From assembly GCA_041545745.1 (NCBI GenBank), contig CP168152.1:2788001-2852000 (forward strand): a DNA stretch of 64,000 nucleotides, written 5' to 3'. Shown here piece after piece: positions 52,055 through 60,594 of this stretch. The DNA is from Stenotrophomonas indicatrix. GTDB lineage: Bacteria > Pseudomonadota > Gammaproteobacteria > Xanthomonadales > Xanthomonadaceae. A program made the translations under genes and the position numbers. Position 1 is the stretch's first letter. Every line of letters begins with the position of its first letter. The notes below the pieces were generated by a model. It was not told the DNA's origin, ran no database searches, and saw only the letters and a program-made list of their open reading frames with translations.

Positions 52055-53967
52055 TCCGCGTCTGCCGCCAGTATGGCAATTACACGTCCACAAAGCGCTC
52101 TCAACGCCTTGGGTGCCTCCAGGATCAGCTCTTCGTCGGTGAGGATGGCCAGAGCTTGAAGGTGCGCAGTCGGCTTGCTACCAAGCTTAAAGAGACGGTG
52201 GTAGTCGTAGAAATAGCTTTGAGCTTGGGGCACGTGGTGATCCACGATTCCACTTTTCCCCAAGACTGAGACCGACAAACTATCGCCGTCTTCCAGCGGG
52301 TGCTCAGTGGCGCCGTAGGCATCTGGAAACCGACGCATCATAGCGAAATCAAGATCAATTGGGGCCGAGAAGAACACCCCGGCCCCTTGGAGGAAACGCA
52401 CCTCTTCAATGAATGCATCCCCTTTGCAAGACACTTTCCATCCCGGGAGCGCTTTAACGTGGGCAGCAGTGCGCACTGGGTGGCCGTTTGGAAACTCCCG
52501 CAGATAGCCATGTGCCACTTTAACGCGCCCCCATCCTCCACCGAAGCGACCATAGTCAAGGTCAAGGAGAGTCACGTAGGGGACTCGCAAACTGGACAAC
52601 AGGCGCCAGAAGTGATTGACATGACGCCCTCCAAGCGGCGCCACGCAGACACTGGACGCATCCGCTTGGACGCCCATGGCGCTGAGCATTCGATGGAGGA
52701 CGATGTCTTCGCTATCGCCTTCACCCAAAACGACCAGCTTGGCAAAATAAACTTCCGGATAGGCCATAACTGCCTGGCGAACAAATTTCCCCGCCTCCCC
52801 CGCCTCATCCGGAAGAACAATTTGACTGACCTGTGTAATGCGGTCAGCGTCAAGCCGGAGATGTCGGATGTGATCTGGATCAGCTCTGCGCAACATGGCG
52901 GGAGAGTGCGTGGCTACAATCGCTTGCCCGCCGGACTCGTCTTTGAGATCCCGAAGTGCCTGGATGACCCGCCCTAGATACTGGGGCGAGAGGCTGTTTT
53001 CAGGCTCTTCCACCGCAAGCAAAGTGAAAGCCGCTGGCCTCAGCCGAGCTAGATCAAAGGGTGAATCCGCGTCGGCCAACGCCGCGACATCAACTGCATG
53101 AGCAGCCAGCACCAGCGAGATGTAAAGCAATGACTGCTGACCGTCGCTAAGGCGCTCAAAATCCACTGAGGGCGTTTCGTGGCCGGGCGAGAAGCGGACG
53201 CTCACCTGCTTCAACACCTCAGCCAAGCCCCCTGTGCCAAAGGCAATGCTGGGGGAAGCGAAGAACTTCCCCTTGTGGAGCTTTCCCCACCCTGCCGTAA
53301 GTGCCTTACCGAAGGCTGCAACGCCAGCGTTCTCGGTGACCGCTTCACCGAGTTGCTCTGACAGATCGTTGGCCTTGTTGCGCTCAGCGGTCCAATCCGC
53401 CGCGCGAAGCGCCCTGCCGAGGAGAGAGGCCGCGCTATATGCAATGTGGTCGGCAGGGTTGCGCCTGGCCGGGAGGTAGTGCACCTGGATGGCTTGCCGA
53501 TCAAGCTTGGGCATGCCACGAAGCTGTGTGGGCACACCGTCCTCATCGGCAGCTAGTACGTATTCCAGGCGCTGATCGATCTCTCTGCTCTCATCGATCT
53601 CTGCGCTAAGGCGAATGCGAACACCGGGAACTTCGCCTACGCCTTGTAGCTGCATGTGCGAGAAGAAAATGGGAACCGCAGCAGTGTCCTTACCCTCTTT
53701 CACTTCGGGAAAGGTGAAGTCTGCCTCGATCCATAGGCTGGCAGCTTTGCCGTCAATCGGCGCCCCACCTATCGCCACATGGAAGTCGGAGGGCAGCACT
53801 GTCCGCATGGTCCCAGTGGTGCCAAACATCCGGGCCAATGCTGTCAGCACAGCCGTCTTACCCGCACCGTTAGGCCCAAGTAGGTAAGTCATCGAATCGA
53901 GCTTAATTTCAACCGGGTCCGGACCGAAGGACCAGAAATTACTAATCCTGACGACTGCCAACTGCAT
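52051..53967 (-). CDS. gajA: GajA-like OLD-family ATPase/TOPRIM endonuclease
   Basis: Start 53967 (MQLAVVRIS) has AGGGG six bases before it. The 638-residue protein has an ABC-type ATPase with Walker A GPNGAGKT (31-38), signature LSDGQQ (273-278), Walker B LLAVEEPE (316-323) and H-loop ATHS (352-355). A C-terminal TOPRIM nuclease follows with GEGDSE (415-420) and DLDYGR (469-474), the acidic metal ligands. This is the class 2 OLD layout of GajA, which nicks DNA when nucleotides are depleted. It is the first gene of the leftward transcript and its stop overlaps the helicase start. Confidence 0.82.
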   Translation of the reverse strand: MQLAVVRISNFWSFGPDPVEIKLDSMTYLLGPNGAGKTAVLTALARMFGTTGTMRTVLPSDFHVAIGGAPIDGKAASLWIEADFTFPEVKEGKDTAAVPIFFSHMQLQGVGEVPGVRIRLSAEIDESREIDQRLEYVLAADEDGVPTQLRGMPKLDRQAIQVHYLPARRNPADHIAYSAASLLGRALRAADWTAERNKANDLSEQLGEAVTENAGVAAFGKALTAGWGKLHKGKFFASPSIAFGTGGLAEVLKQVSVRFSPGHETPSVDFERLSDGQQSLLYISLVLAAHAVDVAALADADSPFDLARLRPAAFTLLAVEEPENSLSPQYLGRVIQALRDLKDESGGQAIVATHSPAMLRRADPDHIRHLRLDADRITQVSQIVLPDEAGEAGKFVRQAVMAYPEVYFAKLVVLGEGDSEDIVLHRMLSAMGVQADASSVCVAPLGGRHVNHFWRLLSSLRVPYVTLLDLDYGRFGGGWGRVKVAHGYLREFPNGHPVRTAAHVKALPGWKVSCKGDAFIEEVRFLQGAGVFFSAPIDLDFAMMRRFPDAYGATEHPLEDGDSLSVSVLGKSGIVDHHVPQAQSYFYDYHRLFKLGSKPTAHLQALAILTDEELILEAPKALRALCGRVIAILAADAE

Positions 53968-54150
53968 GAACATCCCCTGTTCGACGCCCCCTGCGGGCAC
54001 GCTATCGTATCGCTAGCGACCATCTTCTGCCATGCAATGATCCGTTTAAGGAATCCCACTCGCAGCCGATAAGCCCTATGAGGGGGTGCAAGGGATTGGC
54101 ACGACATGGTTTCGCGCTCTTCGAGCACAAACAGACAGAATGGACTCATT

Positions 54151-54774
54151 ATGGCCGCAAACATCCAAGAATATGTCGCAGAGCGCGGCATCAACTATCT
54201 CGTTCACTTCACTCGAGAAGCGAACCTGGCGTCGATCCTAGAAAATGGCCTTCTGCGCCGCGACCTCTTGACCCCGGGCGCTGGGGTGGTCTTCAATGAC
54301 GAGCTTCGACTAGATGGAACTTCAGCCGTATGCTTATCCATCAGCTTTCCCAACTATAAGCTGTTTTGCAGGCTGCGGAATAGCAATCCTGACGAGAAGT
54401 GGGTAGTGATTGTCCTTCACCCTTCCGTGCTCTGGATGCTACGCTGCGCCTTCTGCACCTCCAACGCCGCCTCCAATGCAGTCACCGGCATCAATATTGA
54501 GCAACGCATGGACCTAGGTGCTCTCCAAGCAATGTTTGGCGACTGGGAAGACAGAGAGAGGGTAAACCTTGGCCTGACTGCTTCCCTTCCGACCCACCCT
54601 CAGGCTGAGGTCCTAGTGCTCGATTCGATCCCAAGAAATTTCATTGTCGGAGTCGCAGCGAGCAATGAACCCACAGCACAACGCCTCCGAGTAAGTCACC
54701 CGGGCGCGAACACCTTGTCGTTCCCGAACTTTTTCTATCCGCGCGCAGACTACCAACATTGGCAGGCCAGCTAG
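54151..54774 (+). CDS. darT: DarT1-type ADP-ribosyltransferase toxin (DUF4433)
   Basis: Start 54151 (MAANIQEYV) gives 207 residues. DUF4433 landmarks are YLVHFTREANLASILENGLL (NAD-binding histidine about 19), NDELRLDG, SLSISFPNYKLF-type strand, FCTSNAASN, and the catalytic-type glutamate in QAEVLVLDSIP (about 153). DarT enzymes ADP-ribosylate single-stranded DNA. Those of the DarT1 group, paired with NADAR proteins, modify guanine, whereas DarT2 pairs with macrodomain DarG and modifies thymine. The next gene is NADAR-like, so DarT1 is the better call. It is divergent from the Gabija-like operon across about 180 bases. Confidence 0.85.
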   Translation: MAANIQEYVAERGINYLVHFTREANLASILENGLLRRDLLTPGAGVVFNDELRLDGTSAVCLSISFPNYKLFCRLRNSNPDEKWVVIVLHPSVLWMLRCAFCTSNAASNAVTGINIEQRMDLGALQAMFGDWEDRERVNLGLTASLPTHPQAEVLVLDSIPRNFIVGVAASNEPTAQRLRVSHPGANTLSFPNFFYPRADYQHWQAS

Positions 54775-55478
54775 TGGCTACACGTCCTATCTTCGTGCCA
54801 AGCTTCGATGGGCCCATGCTCGTCTCTACTCGCCATGTGGAGTTTCAGTGGCACCCAGGCATGGCCATAAGCCAGTCTCAGAAGTCCATTGCATCACTTC
54901 ACAGCCAGGCTAAGCGACAGCTTGGCGTCGATCGAGTTTTGGAGATATCTAGCAAGTCACCTGATCCGTTAGGCGTTGATCTGAGCGCCTTTAACTTGAT
55001 GATCAAGACAGTCAAGCATGAGCGGGAGTTCAGCTTGGAGTGCGCGTTTCAAGCAAGCAAGGTCTTCGAAAATGGCGGACCTTACAAAGATTTGCTCAAC
55101 GCGCGATCCCTTGACGCCAAGCGCGACCCGCGCTTGAAAGAAAGCGGCCGACTGATAAAGTTCCACTTCTTCAATGTTGATTGGGGACTAGAACCAAGAA
55201 CTGCCTTCTATGACTGGCTCTACATCAACGCGCTGCACAAGCAATCGGACCTTGCCAACCTGGTGCTCACATACCGGGCTTTTTCGGACATCGCCTTCAA
55301 CCCGGACAAATCAATTAACTGCCAAGCCTACGCGGCGGCACTTTATGTCTCGCTTCATGAGCGAGGATTGCTGAGCGAAACAATGCTCAAAGATAAGGAC
55401 CTATACCTGTCGACCATCAAGACCGGCGCCATTAGTAACGCGCACGAAGATAGCACCATCCAAAGCCCATTGATTTGA
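54774..55478 (+). CDS. NADAR-family antitoxin paired with DarT1
   Basis: The GTG at 54774 overlaps the toxin's TAG by one base (TAGTG); a TTG at 54759 is the alternative. The 234-residue protein has VPSFDGP, TRHVEFQWHPGMA, SQKSIASLH, SAFNLM, AFQASKVFENGGPY, RDPRLKESGRLI and FDIAFNPDKSINCQA-like segments, which are the signature order of DarT1-associated NADAR antitoxins. NADAR enzymes remove ADP-ribose from guanine bases, so it should reverse the toxin's DNA modification. The linked start implies tight co-translation with the toxin. Confidence 0.85.
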   Translation: MATRPIFVPSFDGPMLVSTRHVEFQWHPGMAISQSQKSIASLHSQAKRQLGVDRVLEISSKSPDPLGVDLSAFNLMIKTVKHEREFSLECAFQASKVFENGGPYKDLLNARSLDAKRDPRLKESGRLIKFHFFNVDWGLEPRTAFYDWLYINALHKQSDLANLVLTYRAFSDIAFNPDKSINCQAYAAALYVSLHERGLLSETMLKDKDLYLSTIKTGAISNAHEDSTIQSPLI

Positions 55479-55620
55479 GTTTTTCGCACTTTTATCTCGA
55501 TTAGCATCATTTTCCTCCAAGTCTTCGACTTCTATATCCCGGTCGCCTGTCTCAAAGGTGTATCCGCTTGACTGGCCGTCCAACACTTGAAAGCATGCAC
55601 ATCAAGACAGGGGGTGTCTG

Positions 55621-56475
55621 ATGGATAGAGCAAAGGATCGTCGAAGTGACCAGGAATACACGGCCCAAGAGGTGGCGGACCTGGATCCGCTTGCTCGTCG
55701 TGCATTGAAACCGCATCTGCGTTGCCCCTATTGCGAGGCAACTGCTCATTTCAGATCGGCGTCAAGACCCAGCGCAGGACGGCGCAGTAAAGTTGCGCAT
55801 TTCTATGCCCTTCCCCACGGGGACGAGTGCGACATCACTCGAAGCTACGGTGACCCTTGGGAGGACGACAACAGCGACCAGACGGTGGCTCATTGGGAGC
55901 AGCAGAACACAACGCTGATCGTTCGAATCGTTACTGATCAGGAAGAGGCGTCAGATGAAAGCGCTGCTAGCGGTGAGCCCGAAGACAGCGAAAGTCGATC
56001 TCGCAGCGGCGGCGACCGAACACGATCAACGAACTCCGTGTCGCGCGGCCCCCAGAAGCTCCTGGAACAGCTGGTGCATTGGCCAAGCTTCAAGACAAGC
56101 CCGCTAGCGCTTCGCATGCCTGATCCCGATCGCACGGAAGTGGCCGTGCATGATGCTTTCGTGCGCTTTGAAGATGCACAGGTGGAGCGTCATACCCAGC
56201 AATGGCATGGGTTCTGGGGAATCGTCCGCCCTTGGAACTTTTGGCCAGCGCATAATTCATACTACTGCAACTTCGGCCTGGCTCATCAGAGCTTTCGCAT
56301 AGCACTTTTAAGAACCCGGATTCAGCCCATTCTTGATCGCCACGGGCTATCCAGCATCGACGATATGGTCGGACACTATCTGCTGCTTTTCGACTTTGCC
56401 AGAGAGTCAGGATCTGGGCGCTTCATGGCCGACATCAATTCGGTGCATCATATTGGCTTCCTGCGGCAGAGCTAG
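55621..56475 (+). CDS. Unrecognised zinc-finger protein in defence island
   Basis: An ATG preceded by a G-rich site (GGGGG, 7 bases) starts a 284-residue protein. Residues about 34-75 have LRCPYCEATAHF, then HFYALPHGDECDI, a C-x2-C ... H-x-F ... H-x4-C arrangement like the zinc finger at the front of CoiA-like proteins. A low-complexity acidic/serine linker (about 108-145) leads to a C-terminal domain with QQWHGFWGIVRPWNFWP and a helical end. No nuclease motif could be named. It lies 142 bases downstream of the NADAR gene on the same strand and may be a third component or a stand-alone defence gene. Confidence 0.65.
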   Translation: MDRAKDRRSDQEYTAQEVADLDPLARRALKPHLRCPYCEATAHFRSASRPSAGRRSKVAHFYALPHGDECDITRSYGDPWEDDNSDQTVAHWEQQNTTLIVRIVTDQEEASDESAASGEPEDSESRSRSGGDRTRSTNSVSRGPQKLLEQLVHWPSFKTSPLALRMPDPDRTEVAVHDAFVRFEDAQVERHTQQWHGFWGIVRPWNFWPAHNSYYCNFGLAHQSFRIALLRTRIQPILDRHGLSSIDDMVGHYLLLFDFARESGSGRFMADINSVHHIGFLRQS

Positions 56476-57032
56476 GTCCATCTGCTCAACAAAAATGACG
56501 TCTCATGAGAACTTCGCTTTTTTGCGGCGTTTTTGGCCCGTGGATGCGCGTCAGCACTTGGCACACCTCCTCCACCATCTGGACGAAGAGCGACTCCATC
56601 TCACGCTGATTGACGCGGTTCAGCATGCCGGTGGCCGCTGCATGCTGCACAGGTGAAAGAGGCATCATGCAGCTGGTACCGCATCACCACGGGGCTCAGT
56701 AGCCAAGAAGTTCAAGGAGCCGGCAGGCAGATACACGCAAAGCTTGAAAGCACGAGCCGACACCTGCACCGCACCCGCAATCTGTCGCAGAAGCTAAGTC
56801 GGTGGATAACCTCTTGTTCGCCGTTACCGCTATGAATCCACGGCAAGTAACAAGCCGACTATTAACTGGCTCCTGCGCTTGCGGCCAGCGTATCGTTTCC
56901 GCCGACTTACCGGTCTTTCTTAGCTAGCAATAGTCGACTTGTGGCGTGCAGCCCCAACCCTTGCTACTCGCCGCTTGACAAATTCTCGGACCTCGTTATT
57001 TCTGAGTGCCACCTTGATCTGGCACACCAGCT
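56476..57032. other. Mostly non-coding stretch with a possible short remnant
   Basis: A minus-strand frame at 56486-56668 (60 codons, LNRVNQREMESLFVQMVEEV) looks weakly coding and may be a gene fragment, but no match is recognised. The rest, to 57032, shows no gene, repeat or RNA signal I could identify. Confidence 0.35.
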
Positions 57033-57308
57033 ATGAGTATCGAAGAATTTTGGAACAGAGCTTTCTTGGCTGCACTGAGCAGGCTTCCCCCTGAGCAGGC
57101 CAAAGTTGATGCTGACCAGGCAACGGCAGTTTGCATCGAACACTGGCAATCGAATATTTACAACTTTTCCCCAGCAAACTTCCCGCGCGTACAGGATGTA
57201 GACATTGCAAATGTTCGATGGCCTACAGAAGGCGGCCAACGCGTTCCCGGAGCATTCGGACTGATTAGTAGCCCGGCAAAGAATGTTCCTAACGAAGATC
57301 AAAACTAA
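57033..57308 (+). CDS. Small hypothetical protein
   Basis: The 91-residue product starts MSIEEFWNRAFLAALSRL and contains DADQATAVCIEHWQSN, an amphipathic helical pattern of small conserved accessory-region proteins. No membrane segment or catalytic motif is present. It stands alone between the defence genes and the integrase, on the opposite strand to the integrase. Confidence 0.5.
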   Translation: MSIEEFWNRAFLAALSRLPPEQAKVDADQATAVCIEHWQSNIYNFSPANFPRVQDVDIANVRWPTEGGQRVPGAFGLISSPAKNVPNEDQN

Positions 57309-57335
57309 CCATCAATTAGTGCGGCTATCTGCAAC

Positions 57336-57566
57336 TTAATCAGGGTCGTAACGGCTTGCAATGGATTGGGCCGCTTCGAGCGTTCCAGCTCTACCTAGCA
57401 TCACCGGCGGCTGTGTGTTGCTGTAGACCACAAAATCACTCTCCTCTTGGAAACCCTCCAAGCCTGGAGGACAAGGCGTTGAGGAACCCTTGGGCGGGAC
57501 TATCACAGCTGGGGCTGGCTTTCTTTCGCCAGTTGGCGGTAACCCACCTTTTCCTATCGGAGACAT
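57336..57566 (-). CDS. Small hypothetical protein, doubtful
   Basis: A 76-codon frame giving a proline-rich N-terminus (GERKPAPAVIVPPKG) and an ordinary-looking end (RAGTLEAAQSIASRY). The composition of the second half looks coding, but the ribosome site is weak. It overlaps no other candidate. It might be a small integrase-linked gene such as an excisionase-like factor, but no helix-turn-helix is visible. Confidence 0.35.
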   Translation of the reverse strand: MSPIGKGGLPPTGERKPAPAVIVPPKGSSTPCPPGLEGFQEESDFVVYSNTQPPVMLGRAGTLEAAQSIASRYDPD

Positions 57567-57687
57567 GAGTTTTATCTCTTAATGAAGATCATTCCATTCA
57601 GAGCTGACTCTATCACACGTCAGCTCCGATACCTGCCGTGAATTTTCGCGTCATCACTCGCGTCTAGATCTTCCGAAAATCACATGG

Positions 57688-59142
57688 TCAATTAAAAGGG
57701 AGGAGTTTCAGGCCATAGCTCAGAGAAGCGATTCCCGGTGAGTGCTTGCCCATGCCGTTCAGCTTTTCTCTTGCGGTAAACGCACGGCTGTATGTCCCAT
57801 GATGCTCATCGTCCAGCTCATGACCCACGATCTGAGCGCGCAGCTCAGATGCCACGCCGAGTGTTTGAAGTTCTTGGATAAAGGTCTTTCGCAACGAGTG
57901 GAAGCCGCGCTTCGCCTTTGGCCAATCCTTACCGATCACCGACAGATGTCTGCTAAAGGCCTTCGTGATCCAGTTGCCTTGACCATTGAGCGCATCGCCC
58001 TTCGCTTGGGGAAACAAGCGCTTGTGCCCTGCCGCTTTGCGCGTTGCAACCCAGTCCATGAAGCCCAGCGCCAGGAAATCCGGATGCAGAGGAACGGTCC
58101 GAAGACTGACCTCCGTTTTGACTTTTTGGTTCTCGCCCTCGTCAGAAATTCGAATGCAAGGGAGCTTTCCTTCCAACACGATGTCTGCAATCAAGAGCTG
58201 CCCCACTTCCGACGCTCGTGCGCCTGTGTAGAGGCCAAGGAGCGACGCCCATCGAGCATTCTCAGAGAGCTTCTCGAAGTTGCTCGGCGAGAAGATCGTT
58301 TGGATCTGATGACGGTCGTACGCCTTGAAGCCAAGCTTGCGTCTGGCACGCTTCTCGCGCAGCGAATAGCTCACGTGCCCAGTCGCGGGATTGTCACCCT
58401 TGGGGTAGTAACCGGACGCAATCGACCATTCGAAGAAACCCCCTTTCCCACCCACATAACTCTGCTTGTTCGTCAATGTGGGCGTCGAGGCCCCGCCATT
58501 ACGAAGATGCTGGTACCAGCGCGCCAAGTCAGGACGCGTGACCGTGTGGAGCTTTGACTTAGGCCCGAGGAATGCTACGAGCGACTCCACTGCGGCCGTC
58601 TTGATCGTGAAAGTCTTGGGCAAGGTTCGCGGCTTGATGCTCGCCAACCATGCGTCGCGGGCCTTTTCCAGGCTGATCGTCTCGGTCACCTGCGGGCGGG
58701 CCTGGCGAGCCGGCCTAGGTTCGGGGTCGAGCATGCCGATCGTCGCCACTTCTCTCGGCGTTACGAAGCTCTGCGCTTGGCGGAAGAGAAGGACATCGTC
58801 TTCGCTGTCGATCTGCCAGCGTTCCGTGACGGTGCCATCCGCAGCCTGCGTCCGATGAAGCGTCAGATCGCGCCGATCCCCACCGCTGCTTAGGCGGTCA
58901 ACGAGGGCGTCCAAGTCTTTTTTACTAAGGCGGTCCACTCGCTGGTCCCTCAGCAGGTCGTAGGCGTGAGCATAGCCTGATGCCAAGACAATCGCGCGAA
59001 GCCTGGCAGATGCAATATCTGAGGTTCGAAGCGTTTGCTTGATGAGCTTACGGCCGATGACGACTTGCAAATCGCTGGGCACGCGCTGACGAAAGGCAAA
59101 GGCGCCTGAGGCGGTGCGGATCAGGTGATGGGGGATGCGCAT
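57688..59142 (-). CDS. Island tyrosine integrase (DUF6538-type N-terminus)
   Basis: Start 59142 (MRIPHHLIRTASGAFAF) is chosen because the family's N-terminal DUF6538 domain begins there; a start at 59193 adds 17 unrelated residues. The 484-residue protein has a core-binding domain near 160-270 and a catalytic domain with LYTGARASEVGQL (Arg I), FHSLRKTFIQEL (H-x-x-R), IVGHELDDE (G-H) and a tyrosine in GTYSRAF. All catalytic positions look intact. It lies 86 bases from the tRNA-Ser 3' end on the same strand, the usual place for an island integrase using that tRNA as attachment site. Confidence 0.9.
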   Translation of the reverse strand: MRIPHHLIRTASGAFAFRQRVPSDLQVVIGRKLIKQTLRTSDIASARLRAIVLASGYAHAYDLLRDQRVDRLSKKDLDALVDRLSSGGDRRDLTLHRTQAADGTVTERWQIDSEDDVLLFRQAQSFVTPREVATIGMLDPEPRPARQARPQVTETISLEKARDAWLASIKPRTLPKTFTIKTAAVESLVAFLGPKSKLHTVTRPDLARWYQHLRNGGASTPTLTNKQSYVGGKGGFFEWSIASGYYPKGDNPATGHVSYSLREKRARRKLGFKAYDRHQIQTIFSPSNFEKLSENARWASLLGLYTGARASEVGQLLIADIVLEGKLPCIRISDEGENQKVKTEVSLRTVPLHPDFLALGFMDWVATRKAAGHKRLFPQAKGDALNGQGNWITKAFSRHLSVIGKDWPKAKRGFHSLRKTFIQELQTLGVASELRAQIVGHELDDEHHGTYSRAFTAREKLNGMGKHSPGIASLSYGLKLLPFN

Positions 59143-59228
59143 TCGGGAGATGTGTCCCGATCTGTGTCCCGCTGGCAGACTCAAGTAACGCAAATAAGTT
59201 CAATCAAATCAATAACTTATGCGAATGT

Positions 59229-59318
59229 TGGCGGAGAGAGTGGGATTCGAACCCACGGAAGGTTTGACCCTTCGCCGGTTTTCAAGACCGGTGCCTTAAA
59301 CCGCTCGGCCATCTCTCC
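59229..59318 (-). tRNA. tRNA-Ser (anticodon UGA)
   Basis: The 90-base gene read leftward starts GGAGAGATGGCCGAGCGG and has a 5-bp anticodon stem around loop CTTGAAA (anticodon UGA). A long variable arm typical of serine tRNAs is followed by T-loop TTCGAAT and the acceptor CTCTCC-G-CCA, with CCA encoded. All stems pair. Its 3' end faces the integrase, so it is the likely attachment site and marks the right island boundary. The synthetase for this tRNA (serS) is 3.7 kb away. Confidence 0.95.
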
Positions 59319-59442
59319 AATCGGGTCCCGGTCGCCCGGGCAGCGCCGTATTCTCGCACGTGAAGGGCATTTGCCCAAGACCACCCTTGCCCCTGCCCTT
59401 CGCATCCGGCACGGTGGAGGCTTCACTGCAATCGGAGCCCCC

Positions 59443-60513
59443 ATGGCCCATCTCGATCTGGCCAACCTGCGCACCACCCTGCTGGACGACACCCAGCTGG
59501 CTGCGGTCGCCCTGCATCGCACTTTTGCCGGCCATCTGCCGGTCAGCAGCGGGCAGCTGGTGGTCTGCGACCCGCTTGTCCAGGCCGAGGCGCCGGCGCT
59601 GGCCGACTACACCGCGCCGGTGGGCCGACATCCAGTCGAGATCATCGTGCACAGCGGCCACCCAGCACTGGCCGTGGTCTGGTTCAAGCCGCGCACGGTA
59701 CTGAGCGCTTCCGCCCTGCACTGGCAGATGGCGCGCTGGACCACGCAGGACCTGACCGGCCTGGAAGACGACAGCTTCATCGGCTATCCGGTCGACGCCG
59801 GCATCGGCTGCTTCATGGACACCGACACCCAGCAAGCGCTGCTGGCCTTGATCGAGCAGGCCAATGGCGACGAAGACAGCGCGTGGTCCGATGCGCTGAT
59901 CGACCACGATGGCCTGGATGAAGGCGCCGAGTACCGCCCGTGGGGCGAGGACTCCCCGCATGGACTGGTGGTGTTCACCAGTGGCTGGGGCGATGGCGTC
60001 TATCCCAGCTACTGGGCCCTGGATACCTCCGGCATTCCGGTAGCCCTGGTCACCGATTTCCTGTGCATCCAGGGCGGCGACGGGCGCGACGAACGTGAGA
60101 TCGCCGACCAAGCTTATCGCGACAGCCTGCCACCCGAAGAAGCCGAGGCGTTGGCACGACTGGTGGCGGCCGTGGAGCGAGACGACGCGGATGTGCTGCG
60201 AGACCTGCTGAAGGATGCGCCACAGCGCGCCAACCAGATCGAACCCGGATGCGGCGGCACCGCACTGTTCGAAGCGATCCGCCTGGATCGCCCGCAGGCG
60301 TTGCGGGTGCTGCTGCAGGGCGGCGCACTGCCTGCGATGCCCGAGCACCTGCACATGAGCAAGGTGACCGGCTATCTGGACTACGCGCGCTTCCTGAAGA
60401 AGCCACGCAGCGCGGAACTGATGGCGGTGCTGGAAGCACCGGTCATTGCCGAGCCCGCAGCGTCGGCACAACCGCGCCGCAGCTTCTGGGACCGGTTGTT
60501 CGGGCGGAAGTGA
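59443..60513 (+). CDS. DUF4241 protein with ankyrin-like C-terminal tail
   Basis: Start 59443 (MAHLDLANL) is chosen because the longer upstream frame runs back through the tRNA gene and integrase. The first 240 residues have VCDPLVQAEAP, VIVHSGHPALAVVWF-like strands, YPVDAGIGCFMDTD and VVFTSGWGDGVYPSYWALD, the run of motifs defining DUF4241. The last 110 residues have helical repeat units resembling ankyrin (VAAVERDDADVLRDLLKD, EAIRLDRPQALRVLLQGGA). Its function is unknown. It is the first backbone gene right of the island. Confidence 0.75.
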   Translation: MAHLDLANLRTTLLDDTQLAAVALHRTFAGHLPVSSGQLVVCDPLVQAEAPALADYTAPVGRHPVEIIVHSGHPALAVVWFKPRTVLSASALHWQMARWTTQDLTGLEDDSFIGYPVDAGIGCFMDTDTQQALLALIEQANGDEDSAWSDALIDHDGLDEGAEYRPWGEDSPHGLVVFTSGWGDGVYPSYWALDTSGIPVALVTDFLCIQGGDGRDEREIADQAYRDSLPPEEAEALARLVAAVERDDADVLRDLLKDAPQRANQIEPGCGGTALFEAIRLDRPQALRVLLQGGALPAMPEHLHMSKVTGYLDYARFLKKPRSAELMAVLEAPVIAEPAASAQPRRSFWDRLFGRK

Positions 60514-60533
60514 TCGGCGCCGGAAAACGAAAA

Positions 60534-60556
60534 CGCCGGGCATGGCCCGGCGCTAC
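60534..60556 (-). repeat. GTAG-headed palindromic repeat (SMAG type)
   Basis: Read leftward: GTAG, then CGCCGGGC, CAT, GCCCGGCG. The perfect 8-bp stem with 3-base loop and GTAG head fits the SMAG repeats of S. maltophilia. It lies 20 bases after the DUF4241 stop, between it and the convergent lysR end, and may also help terminate transcription. Confidence 0.75.
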
Positions 60557-60594
60557 CGTTTCACGGATCGGCGTTGCCGCCGAGGATGCAAGCC

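Noticed and set aside
54151..55478. DarTG-type (macrodomain) module
   Set aside because: The second gene shows NADAR motifs and no macrodomain; this points to the DarT1 branch.
59125..59442. Upstream extension of the DUF4241 frame
   Set aside because: It passes through the tRNA-Ser gene in reverse and contains the typical reversed-tRNA translation GIRTHGRFD-type sequence.
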